Source: a bacterium
GTDB lineage: Bacteria > Planctomycetota > UBA1135 > UBA2386
Length of the DNA: 48,577 nucleotides
NCBI GenBank assembly: GCA_024743115.1
Contig: JANSXC010000036.1
Location: 1 to 48,577 of the forward strand
Direction of reading: 5' to 3'
Both the position numbers and the translations under genes were made by a program. The notes beneath the pieces were generated by a model. That model searched no databases. It saw only the letters and a list, made by a program, of their open reading frames with translations, and was not told where the DNA came from. Of the stretch, positions 6,706 to 14,406 are shown piece after piece (position 1 is the stretch's first letter; each line of letters starts with the position of its first letter).

Positions 6706-7767
6706 CTGAGACGCGAGCTGCAGAAGCCGCTCCAGCCGGTCCCGCGCGCGCCCGAGTCGGCGCGTATCCCGGGCCGCTATAAGGTCGAGCCCGAGGACTT
6801 CGTCGTCGAGGAGATCCCGGCGTACGAGCCCGCCGGCAGTGGGGAGCACGTCTACCTGCTGATCGAGAAACGCCTGCTCTCGACGATCGATCTGCTGCGC
6901 GAACTCGGTGACCGACTCGGTCGCGATGATCGCGACTTCGGGATCGCCGGGCTCAAGGACGCGCGTTCGATTTCCCGCCAGTGGGTGAGCATCGATGGCG
7001 TCGATCCGGCGGCCTGCGAGGGTTTGGAGTCCGAGACGTTCCGCGTGCTGCGCGTTGCACGCCACGGCAACAAGCTGCGGCTCGGTCACCTGCGTGGCAA
7101 TCGCTTTCGGATCACGCTGCGCGGCACCCGGCCCGGGGACATCGAGCTCGCGCGGGCGGGGCTGGCCGAGCTCGAGCGGATTGGCGTCCCGAACTACTTC
7201 GGCGAGCAGCGTTTCGGCAAGCGCGGCGCGAACCTTCAGAAGGGTCTCGATGTGCTGGCGGGCAACCCGCGCGCGTTCGCGCGGCGGATGCCACGCCGCG
7301 TGTTCGGGCTCGTCGTGTCGGCGGTGCAGAGCGAAGTCTTCAATCGCGTCGTGGCCGCGCGGCGCGAAGCGTTGGACCGGTTGCTGGTCGGCGACCTCGC
7401 GTTCCTGCACAGCAAGGGGGCGGTGTTCGCCGTGCGCGATCCGGCCGCGGAGCAGGAGCGCGCGGACCGACTCGAGATCTCGCCGTCGGGGCCGATGCCT
7501 GGGCCCAAGATGACGCTGCCGGAGGGCGAGCCACAAGTGATCGAGGCAGCTGCCCTCGCGGCGTTGGGGCTCGAAGTGGATGCTTTCGCCGGGCTGCCGT
7601 ACGGCATGGCCCGCGGCGAACGGCGGCCCCTGCGCGTGCCGCTCACGGACGCCGGTGTCCGCGAGGTCGAGGCGGGGATCGAGTTGTCGTTCGGGTTGCC
7701 GCGCGGCTCGTACGCGACCTCGGCGCTGCGCGAGCTGCTCGTCGATACGATCTGGTTCGCGAACTGA
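6706..7767 (+). CDS. truD: tRNA pseudouridine(13) synthase TruD, non-canonical start
   Basis: TruD converts uridine 13 of certain tRNAs to pseudouridine. The frame reads KVEPEDFVVEEIP, SGEHVYLLIEKR, then FGIAGLKDARSISRQWVSI with the catalytic Asp85 in G-L-K-D. Later blocks are GNRFRITLRG, IGVPNYFGEQRFGKRGANL and the TRUD-domain end with PLRVPLTDAG. With a CTG start at 6706 it is 353 residues, close to the family length of about 350. The frame has no ATG, GTG or TTG between a stop at 6628-6630 and a GTG at 6985; starting there would delete the conserved N-terminal motif and the catalytic Asp. CTG at 6706 (5 nt after the accD stop, with an AGTAGGG stretch just before) or CTG at 6718 are the best starts; ATC at 6766 is another. 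Product assignment is firm, the start is not. Confidence 0.85.
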   Translation: MRRELQKPLQPVPRAPESARIPGRYKVEPEDFVVEEIPAYEPAGSGEHVYLLIEKRLLSTIDLLRELGDRLGRDDRDFGIAGLKDARSISRQWVSIDGVDPAACEGLESETFRVLRVARHGNKLRLGHLRGNRFRITLRGTRPGDIELARAGLAELERIGVPNYFGEQRFGKRGANLQKGLDVLAGNPRAFARRMPRRVFGLVVSAVQSEVFNRVVAARREALDRLLVGDLAFLHSKGAVFAVRDPAAEQERADRLEISPSGPMPGPKMTLPEGEPQVIEAAALAALGLEVDAFAGLPYGMARGERRPLRVPLTDAGVREVEAGIELSFGLPRGSYATSALRELLVDTIWFAN

Positions 7768-7792
7768 GTGGCCGCGTTCCCTCTGTGCGGCG

Positions 7793-8185
7793 CTACTTCT
7801 TCTGCGCCTTCTTGGCGCGGGGAGCGCTGCTCGCTGGCCGCGAGCGTCCCGGGGGCATGGCCATCACGTTCTGCCACGCCGTGGTCACGAGTTCGCCGAG
7901 GCGCGTGCGATCAATCTGCGCCAGTTCGACCAGGGTGTAGCCCTGCCGTCCCCAGGCGCCGCTAGCCGGCGCGAGGGCCGCGGGATGGTCGGCGAGCCAG
8001 GTCTCCTGCTGGCCGGGCGTGAGCTTGACCATCGCCGTGCCGCGGTCGGGATGCAGCGAGCCGAAGATCCGACCGTTGGCCCGGAAGTCGGGGCGTTCCA
8101 TGTGGGCGCCTTCGCTCGCACCTTCGCAGCGGAGGGCGAGCGTCCGATAGTCCTCGACGGAGGAACCAGGGGTGCGCGCGGCCAC
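7793..8185 (-). CDS. MmcQ/YjbR family protein
   Basis: A 130-residue protein of the MmcQ/YjbR family, small single-domain proteins with a CyaY-like alpha/beta fold and a proposed DNA-binding role. Typical segments are LALRCEGASEGAHMERPDFRA, GRIFGSLHPDRGTAMVKLTP, and the C-terminal helix RLGELVTTAWQNV. The end is a Lys/Arg/Pro-rich tail (PRAKKAQKK), which may add non-specific nucleic-acid binding. The GTG at 8185 is preferred because it lies 2 nt after the stop of the upstream methyltransferase and gives the normal family start; the open frame upstream is antisense-like. It is the last gene of the recCBD operon and converges on truD, with 25 nt between the stops. Confidence 0.82.
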   Translation of the reverse strand: MAARTPGSSVEDYRTLALRCEGASEGAHMERPDFRANGRIFGSLHPDRGTAMVKLTPGQQETWLADHPAALAPASGAWGRQGYTLVELAQIDRTRLGELVTTAWQNVMAMPPGRSRPASSAPRAKKAQKK

Positions 8186-8187
8186 GC

Positions 8188-8961
8188 TCAGTCCTGGCGC
8201 GGCAGCGCGTGGCAGACGTACGTCGGGTCCTTGAACTGGCCCGTCACGTCTTCGAGCGTGTAGCGCTCGCGATGCTCGATGCGATCGAAGTCGCAGCACT
8301 CGAGCACGGTGTCTAGGCACTTGGGGCTCATCTGCCACCAGTTGCACTCGTTCCATTCGCCGACGAACTTGGCTACGGGCTCGTCGGTGTCGATGGCTGC
8401 CGAGATCGAAACGATGAGGCGGCCGTCGGGCTTGCAGCAGTCCCGCATGCGCTGGATCCCGAGGATCGGGTCGCGGACGTGCATCAGCATCGCGCCCGAG
8501 AATACGATGTCGAACGTGCCGAGGTCCTGCGAGTTGATCTCGTAGATCGGCCGGAACTCGCGCTTGACCCGCGTGCTGCCGAGCGCCTCGCCGACGACCA
8601 TAAAGCCGTCGATCATCACGTCGCGGTTGTCCTTGGCGCGCTTGTCGGCGTCCTTGTGGTCGAGCTCGCGGCGTTTGCGCGGCGTCCAGTCGTGCGCTTC
8701 CCAGCTGGGCAGTTCGATTCCGACGATCTCGGCCGCGCCGCGGCGTTCGAACTCGTAGGCGAAGTAGCCCGTGCTCGCACCCACGTCGAGCACGCGCATG
8801 CCCGACATGTCGGCGGGGAAGTGGTAGTAGTCGAGGTAGTCGGCCATCCGGAAATGGCCAGGCGTTTCGACCCCGTCGCCGAGGTCGATGCGGTGGTACC
8901 AGCTCTCGATCTGGTTGACGCGGTCCTCGAGGGCTCGGATCTCTTCAGGCGTTCTCGGCAT
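8188..8961 (-). CDS. SAM-dependent methyltransferase, class I
   Basis: A 257-residue soluble methyltransferase of Rossmann type. Motif I is VLDVGASTG (57-65), followed by an acidic strand end in IVGIELPS and the motif IV/post-II region FDIVFSGAMLMHVRDPI, then LIVSISAAID. The N-terminal lead-in RVNQIESWYHRIDLGDGVETPG resembles the CmoB-like and DUF1698 methyltransferases, which act on tRNA or small molecules, but the substrate is not determined. The ATG at 8961 is used; it overlaps the 3' end of recD by 17 nt. More upstream starts lie inside recD and add non-family residues. The gene is third from the end of the recC-recB-recD-methyltransferase-mmcQ run, so it is likely co-expressed with the RecBCD subunits. 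Confidence 0.85.
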   Translation of the reverse strand: MPRTPEEIRALEDRVNQIESWYHRIDLGDGVETPGHFRMADYLDYYHFPADMSGMRVLDVGASTGYFAYEFERRGAAEIVGIELPSWEAHDWTPRKRRELDHKDADKRAKDNRDVMIDGFMVVGEALGSTRVKREFRPIYEINSQDLGTFDIVFSGAMLMHVRDPILGIQRMRDCCKPDGRLIVSISAAIDTDEPVAKFVGEWNECNWWQMSPKCLDTVLECCDFDRIEHRERYTLEDVTGQFKDPTYVCHALPRQD

Positions 8962-10825
8962 CGGCTGCCGAGGATATCGACCGATCCGGCGGTTTCGATC
9001 CAGTTCCATTCCCGGTCGCCGGGAGGACCATGGCATCGGCGAGTCCGGAGCGCCGTTCTGGCCAGCGCCGGCAACCGCTGGCGAGCAGTTTGCGATCGGC
9101 GATGAGAAAAGCACGGCGGCGGGCGCGGGTGATGCCGGTGTAGAGCAGCGGGGCCTGCCACAGCGGCCCGTCGTCGGCCGGCATCGCGAGAACGACCGTG
9201 TCGAACTCGCTGCCCTGGGATTTGTGCACGGTCATCGCCCAGGCGGTCTCGTGTGCCGGGATGCGGAACGCGCTGACGTAGCGCACGCCGCCGTCCTTGC
9301 CGGGGAACGCGACCAGCGATCGGCCGTTGCCGTCCCGGCAGGCGACCCCGAGATCGCCGTTGTAGATCCGGTTCTGGTGATCGTTGACCAGCACGAGGAT
9401 CGGGCGGCCGGGATACCAAGGATCGTCGACGCGGACGCCCTGCGCCGCGAGCCAGGTCTCGATGCGCGCGTTCCAGGCGTGGGCGTCGGAGCGGCTCGCG
9501 GCCAGTACGCGCAGGCGCCCGAGTTCCGCGACCGCGCGCTCGGGAGCCATGCGAACGAGCTCGAGCAGGTCGGATTGCAGCGCCCTCATCACGGGTTCGG
9601 GTGCGTCCGCGTGCACGAGATCCGGATGGCCGTCGTCGAGGACTGCGAGGGCCGCGTCGGGTTGCCGCAGGGCCAGGGCCCGCGCGAAATGGTCGAGGCC
9701 GGGCTGCGCACCGAAGCGATGGTTCGTGCGCAGCTGAATGACATGGTCGGCGAGCGGGTTGTCGGCCGGGCTTGTCGGCAAGTCCATACCCGTCGCCGCC
9801 CGGACCGTCGTTGCGAGGCTCGGGCCGACCCCGCGATCGGGCTCGGCAGCGCGGCAAAGGTCGCCGAGCACCTGACCAGCGGCCACCGCTGCGAGCTGGT
9901 CGCGGTCGCCGACGAGGACGAGCCGTGAATCAGCCGGCAGGGCTTCGAGCAGGGTCGCGAGCAGCACGGGATCGAGCATCGACGCTTCGTCGACGACGAC
10001 CGTGTCGAACGGCAGTGGGCGCTCGGGTCCGCGGCGGAACTGGTCGTCGAGGGGGCGGTACTCGAGCAGGCGATGCAGCGTGCTCGGCACCAGCGTCGAC
10101 TGGATTGTCGCGAGCAGTTCGTCGTGTTCGGCAAACCCAGTGATCGCTTCGGCCATGCGTGCGGCCGCCTTGCCCGTCGGGGCGCAGAGCGCGATGCGGT
10201 GGCCCGGTGTCAGCGCCTCGAGCACGGCGAGCAGGCGCGCGACGGTCGTCGTCTTGCCGGTTCCCGGGCCACCCGTGAGGAGCAGGAAGCGTCGGGTGGC
10301 CGCGGCGGCGATGGCCGCGAGCTGCCAGTCTGGCTCGTCGGCCGTGTCCGTCGCTGCTGCCGTGGTCCGTTCCCCGCGCGCTTCGAGGATCGCCCGAACC
10401 TGTTCCGGCGTCGCCACCGGTGCGGCGGCGAGTCGCAAGCGCAGCGCCGCGACGATCCGTTCTTCGGTGCGATGATCGCGCAGTAGGTAGAGCCGATCGC
10501 GCTCGTCGAGCACGAGGGGCAGGTCTTCGCGCGTCGCGCCCGGCGTCGCTGCCGGCTGGGCGCAGATCCCTGACTGCAAGAGCGCTTCGCGCAGGTCGTC
10601 GACCGACTCCGGGTGCGTGGTTTCCTGAGTAGACGAGCTCGTGACGATGTCGGCCAGCGGCGCACAGACGTTGCCCGTGTCGCGAAAGGTCGCGAGCACG
10701 GCGACCGCATGCTGCACCGTCGCGCGCGTCGACTTCTTGGCGTAGGCCGCGAGGGCGGGGGCGAGGATATCGCCGACCGTGGTCTGCGGGGGCGACTGGC
10801 GTTCGCCGTTTGGCGCAGCGGTCAT
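8945..10825 (-). CDS. recD: Exodeoxyribonuclease V alpha subunit RecD
   Basis: A 626-residue SF1 helicase subunit moving 5'-3' in the RecBCD complex, which processes double-strand breaks for homologous recombination. The Walker A motif is GGPGTGKTTT (185-194), the DExx motif is VVVDEASMLD, then LVLVGDRDQLAAVAAGQVL (motif III), and near the end AMTVHKSQGSEFDTVVLAMP and LYTGITRARR (motifs V and VI). The N-terminal 160 residues match the RecD N-domain that contacts RecC. The ATG at 10825 overlaps the recB stop in ATGA, so translation is coupled. Length is normal for the family (about 600). Confidence 0.95.
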   Translation of the reverse strand: MTAAPNGERQSPPQTTVGDILAPALAAYAKKSTRATVQHAVAVLATFRDTGNVCAPLADIVTSSSTQETTHPESVDDLREALLQSGICAQPAATPGATREDLPLVLDERDRLYLLRDHRTEERIVAALRLRLAAAPVATPEQVRAILEARGERTTAAATDTADEPDWQLAAIAAAATRRFLLLTGGPGTGKTTTVARLLAVLEALTPGHRIALCAPTGKAAARMAEAITGFAEHDELLATIQSTLVPSTLHRLLEYRPLDDQFRRGPERPLPFDTVVVDEASMLDPVLLATLLEALPADSRLVLVGDRDQLAAVAAGQVLGDLCRAAEPDRGVGPSLATTVRAATGMDLPTSPADNPLADHVIQLRTNHRFGAQPGLDHFARALALRQPDAALAVLDDGHPDLVHADAPEPVMRALQSDLLELVRMAPERAVAELGRLRVLAASRSDAHAWNARIETWLAAQGVRVDDPWYPGRPILVLVNDHQNRIYNGDLGVACRDGNGRSLVAFPGKDGGVRYVSAFRIPAHETAWAMTVHKSQGSEFDTVVLAMPADDGPLWQAPLLYTGITRARRRAFLIADRKLLASGCRRWPERRSGLADAMVLPATGNGTGSKPPDRSISSAADAENA

Positions 10826-13800
10826 GCCTCTGCCTCCTGCGCCAGCTCGTCCGCGGCCCAGGCATCGAGCGCGGCGACGAGGGCCTTCGGCGGCCGATCG
10901 CAGAACATGCCCGAAGGCATGTCCCTCACCGCGCCGCGCAAGAACACGTAGGCGACGCCGCCGAAATGACGGTCGTAGTCGTAATCGGCGAGCCTGGCTC
11001 GCAGCTGACGGTGGAGCGCGAGCACGTAGAGGTGGTACTGCAGCACGTAGTCGTGATCGCGCATTGCGTGGCCGAGCACGACTTCGCCGTAGTCGCTGGC
11101 CTGGTCTCCGAGGTGGTTCGACTTCCAGTCCAACACCCAGTAGCGCCCGTTGTGTTCGGCGACCAGGTCGACGAACCCCACCAGGTGGCCACGCAGGACG
11201 CGGTCCGGGAGGTTTGCGAGGCGGGGGGCGTAGTCTTGCGCGACTGCGCTGTCACTGGCGCGGAAGATCGCTGCGAGGTCCTCGAGCCGGCTGAAGCGAG
11301 CGGGCAGCGTGAAGCTCCACTCGGGTGCGATCGTGCCACCGCACAGCTCCGCCAACGGAACGGATTCCGCCTCGGCCCCTGCTACGCCGACGCGCGCGGT
11401 TGCCAGGGTCTGCACGTTGTCGACCACCGTGGCGACGGGGTCGATCGGGGCGATGTGGTTGGCCGGGTCCAGCAGCGCGTGGCTGTCGAGTCGCCCGTGA
11501 ACGAGCGGGGTGAGTTCCGCGGCGTCGAGCTTGCGCCAATCGACGTGTTCGAGGATCGCGTGCAGGCAGTTGCCGGCCGCGGGTCCACGCGCGAATGCGA
11601 AGATGCCTGTCGGGTCCGTCGGTGTCGGCACTTCGTGGGCCGGGTCGGCGACGTCGCGGGCGGCCGGTTCGGGCAACGCCCCCGAGACGATCGACGAGAA
11701 GCTGTGCAGTCCGCGCGCCCATGGCTTGCGGGTCAGGACACGCGCCGCGCCGCGGTCGCCGTCGGAGCGCGGCATCACGTACTCGGCCTTGGGCGCCGCC
11801 GGTACATCCGTGAGCGCCATGCGTCCGTCACTCGCGGCGATGGCGCGCTCGACCAGGTCGCGGATCGCTGCGGCGGTCTTGTGGCGTTCGACCCAGTCTT
11901 CGTACCACTGACACTCGGGCTTGCCGGCGCGATCCTTCTGGTCGGCCTCGGCGAGCGGCGCGAGCATCCAGCACAGCGCGCTGCGCACCGCGCCCGAACC
12001 GTGGAAGCCGATCGGGCCGACGTGGACGTAGCAGCGGCGCTTGCTACGGGTCAACGCCACGTAGACCAGTCGCGCATCCTCGGCGAGCCGGTCGCGGTCC
12101 GCGGCGAGGTAACGCGGGTGGGCCTTCTTGAGCTCGAACACCACCTCGCGGCCGCCCTCCTCGGGCACGATGGCTTCTCGCGGTGGCGTGCGGCCGTCCC
12201 AGAGGAACGGGCAGAACACGACTTCGTACTCGAGGCCCTTGCTGCCGTGGACCGTCAGGATCTTGACCGCATCCTCGTCGCTCTCGAGGCGCAACTCCCG
12301 CAGTTCGATGTCGATCTCCTGGCGGTGCAGCTGTTCGTTGACGAGGAACTCGAGCAGCCCCTCGGGCGACAGGCGGTGTTCGTGCTCGGCGCGGTGGAGG
12401 ATCTCGCAGAGCTGCTGAACGTTCGTGAGCCTGCGTTCGCCACCACGCTGCGCGAGCAGCCGCTCTGCGATCGCGAGATCCGCAAACATCTGCTCCTTCA
12501 TCACCACGAACCCGCGTCGGACCCAGGTCTGGCGCCAACGCTCGAAACGCAGGAGCTCACGGTCGAACGCGGCATCGTCCGCGTCGAGCGCCCGCAGCGC
12601 CGCGGCATCGAGTCCGTAGATCCGCGTTGCCATCGCACCGCGGCAGAGCTGCAGGTTCTGGGGTTTCTGGATCGCGCGCAGGAGCCGTTCGAGTTCGCCG
12701 ATCTCGTCGGTGTCGAGAATGTCGCCGCCCTTGCCGATCGCCGACACGACACCGGCGGTGCGGAGCTCGTCCTGGACCATGATGGCCTGCGCGTTGGTCC
12801 GGGTCAGCACCGCGATGTCGCGCGGTCGCAATGCCTCACCGTCCCGTTGGACTTCGCCGCGCAGTAGCTTGGAGATCTCGGCGGCGACGTCGCGCGCGAT
12901 CCGTGGTTCGGCGTCAGCCTTCGCGATCAGCCCCGTGCGACCTTCGTTGCCGGTCAGCGTGAGATAGCGCCACGACAACGGCGGACAGTCGTCGCCGGTG
13001 AGCTGCAGCTCGTCAGCCGCGGCGTTCGCCGTGATGTCGGGCAGGTCGATCGCATCGCGGACGAACGCGCCGGTGCGGCCGCAGGTGTCCTGCACGGCGT
13101 CGACGAGCGCCTGCGAGGTGCGGAAGTTCGTGCCGAGCGTGTAGCGCGCTGTCGCGTCGCCCCGCGCTGCGAGATAGGCATCGAGGTCCGCACCGCGGAA
13201 GCCATAGATCGACTGCTTGGGATCGCCGATCAGGAACAGCGGCCGTTCGCGGAAACAGTCGGCGAAGATTTCGTACTGGATGCGGTCGGTGTCCTGAAAC
13301 TCGTCGATCAACGCGACGCGATAACGCTCGCGAACTGCGCTGCGCATCGCCTGCCGGCGCTCGGGATCCTGCAGGGCCTGGTGCGTGCGTTCGAGCAGAT
13401 CCTGGAAGTCGAGCGTGTGCTCACTGCGTTTGTGCTGCGAGAGTCGCGCGTCCATCTCCCGTAACAGATGTGCGCGCAGATGTGCGTTCGCGACATCGGT
13501 CGCGGCGAGCAGTTCGTCGCAGGCAGCGAAGAACGGGTGATCGATTCGTGGGGGTGGCCGCTGGAACAGGAGTGGGGTAAGCGCGGCGGGTGCGAGCTTG
13601 CAGAGTTCCGGCAGCACGAGGCGCGGTTCGCTGCCGATGCGTTCGGCGAGTGCTGGTGCGGAGAACCGGTGCTGGTCCTGGTACAGGCCCTTGTACTTGC
13701 GCCATTTCAGGTTCGCGAGGCGGTCGATGAGGTCGTCATCGACGAGCGGCGGAATCCGGGTCAGGATCTCGTCGACCCGGTCGATGCAAGTCGCCGGGTC

Positions 13801-14406
13801 GGGCGGATCCGGCGTGATCGCGACGTCGGGATAGCGTTGCCAGAGGCCGTACTGCCGCACGAGCGTTTCGGGATCGAGCGCCGCACGGTGCATGAGTGCA
13901 CCCTTGGTCGTCGGGCCGTCGGTGTAGCACGTGCGCAGGGCATCGGCCGCGGCGGCGTGGCGCAGCGGCACCGGATCGACGGCGAAGTCGAGGACGAACG
14001 GCTCCTGGCTCTCGAACGCGGAGTCGTCGAGCAGTCGTTTGCAGAACCCGTGGATCGTGTGGATGCCGACGCGGTCGAAGTCCGCGAGCGCGCGTTCGGC
14101 GAGCGCCGCGGCGTCTTGCATGCCGGCCAGCTTCGTGAAGAACGGATCACCCGGCTCACCGCGCGTGATCGCGAGCGTCTGACGCAGGCCGGCCCGTAGA
14201 CGGTTCTTCAGTTCCGCGGTCGCTGCAACCGTGAACGTGACGACGAGCGCCTGGTCGATGCTCTCGATCTGTCGTTCGAGCAGCATGCGCAGCAACAGTC
14301 CGACGACGCTGTACGTCTTGCCCGTGCCAGCGCTGGCTTCGAGCAGCACGGTGCCGCCCGCGAGCGGCGCGGTCTGCAGGTCGAAGGTCTCGGGTGCCGG
14401 AATCAT
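10822..14406 (-). CDS. recB: Exodeoxyribonuclease V beta subunit RecB
   Basis: The 1194-residue RecB subunit combines a 3'-5' UvrD-type helicase with the single nuclease domain of RecBCD. Walker A is ASAGTGKT (24-31). Helicase motifs include HTIHGFCKRLL, ALIDEFQDTD, LFLIGDPKQSIYGFRGAD, TVHGSKGLEYEVVFCPFLWD and YVALTRSKRR. The nuclease site near the C-terminus is GFVDLV (Asp1080) and LDWKSN (Asp1093, Lys1095), with QYHLYVLALHRQL beyond it, so nuclease activity should be intact. The ATG at 14406 overlaps the recC stop (ATGA); the frame is open further upstream to 14499, but that part is antisense-like. Length is close to E. coli RecB (1180). Confidence 0.96.
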   Translation of the reverse strand: MIPAPETFDLQTAPLAGGTVLLEASAGTGKTYSVVGLLLRMLLERQIESIDQALVVTFTVAATAELKNRLRAGLRQTLAITRGEPGDPFFTKLAGMQDAAALAERALADFDRVGIHTIHGFCKRLLDDSAFESQEPFVLDFAVDPVPLRHAAAADALRTCYTDGPTTKGALMHRAALDPETLVRQYGLWQRYPDVAITPDPPDPATCIDRVDEILTRIPPLVDDDLIDRLANLKWRKYKGLYQDQHRFSAPALAERIGSEPRLVLPELCKLAPAALTPLLFQRPPPRIDHPFFAACDELLAATDVANAHLRAHLLREMDARLSQHKRSEHTLDFQDLLERTHQALQDPERRQAMRSAVRERYRVALIDEFQDTDRIQYEIFADCFRERPLFLIGDPKQSIYGFRGADLDAYLAARGDATARYTLGTNFRTSQALVDAVQDTCGRTGAFVRDAIDLPDITANAAADELQLTGDDCPPLSWRYLTLTGNEGRTGLIAKADAEPRIARDVAAEISKLLRGEVQRDGEALRPRDIAVLTRTNAQAIMVQDELRTAGVVSAIGKGGDILDTDEIGELERLLRAIQKPQNLQLCRGAMATRIYGLDAAALRALDADDAAFDRELLRFERWRQTWVRRGFVVMKEQMFADLAIAERLLAQRGGERRLTNVQQLCEILHRAEHEHRLSPEGLLEFLVNEQLHRQEIDIELRELRLESDEDAVKILTVHGSKGLEYEVVFCPFLWDGRTPPREAIVPEEGGREVVFELKKAHPRYLAADRDRLAEDARLVYVALTRSKRRCYVHVGPIGFHGSGAVRSALCWMLAPLAEADQKDRAGKPECQWYEDWVERHKTAAAIRDLVERAIAASDGRMALTDVPAAPKAEYVMPRSDGDRGAARVLTRKPWARGLHSFSSIVSGALPEPAARDVADPAHEVPTPTDPTGIFAFARGPAAGNCLHAILEHVDWRKLDAAELTPLVHGRLDSHALLDPANHIAPIDPVATVVDNVQTLATARVGVAGAEAESVPLAELCGGTIAPEWSFTLPARFSRLEDLAAIFRASDSAVAQDYAPRLANLPDRVLRGHLVGFVDLVAEHNGRYWVLDWKSNHLGDQASDYGEVVLGHAMRDHDYVLQYHLYVLALHRQLRARLADYDYDRHFGGVAYVFLRGAVRDMPSGMFCDRPPKALVAALDAWAADELAQEAEA

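Noticed and set aside
6600..6710. truD translated by frameshifting from accD
   Set aside because: No slippery sequence and structure pair was evident, and accD ends in a natural basic tail with its own stop.
6325..7536. 403-codon minus-strand frame across the accD/truD boundary
   Set aside because: It crosses two well-supported genes on the other strand and has no recognisable domain.
10810..12867. 685-codon open frame on the plus strand, antisense to recB
   Set aside because: GC-rich codon bias keeps antisense frames open; the product is His/Val/Asp-rich with no domain, while the minus strand encodes complete RecB motifs.
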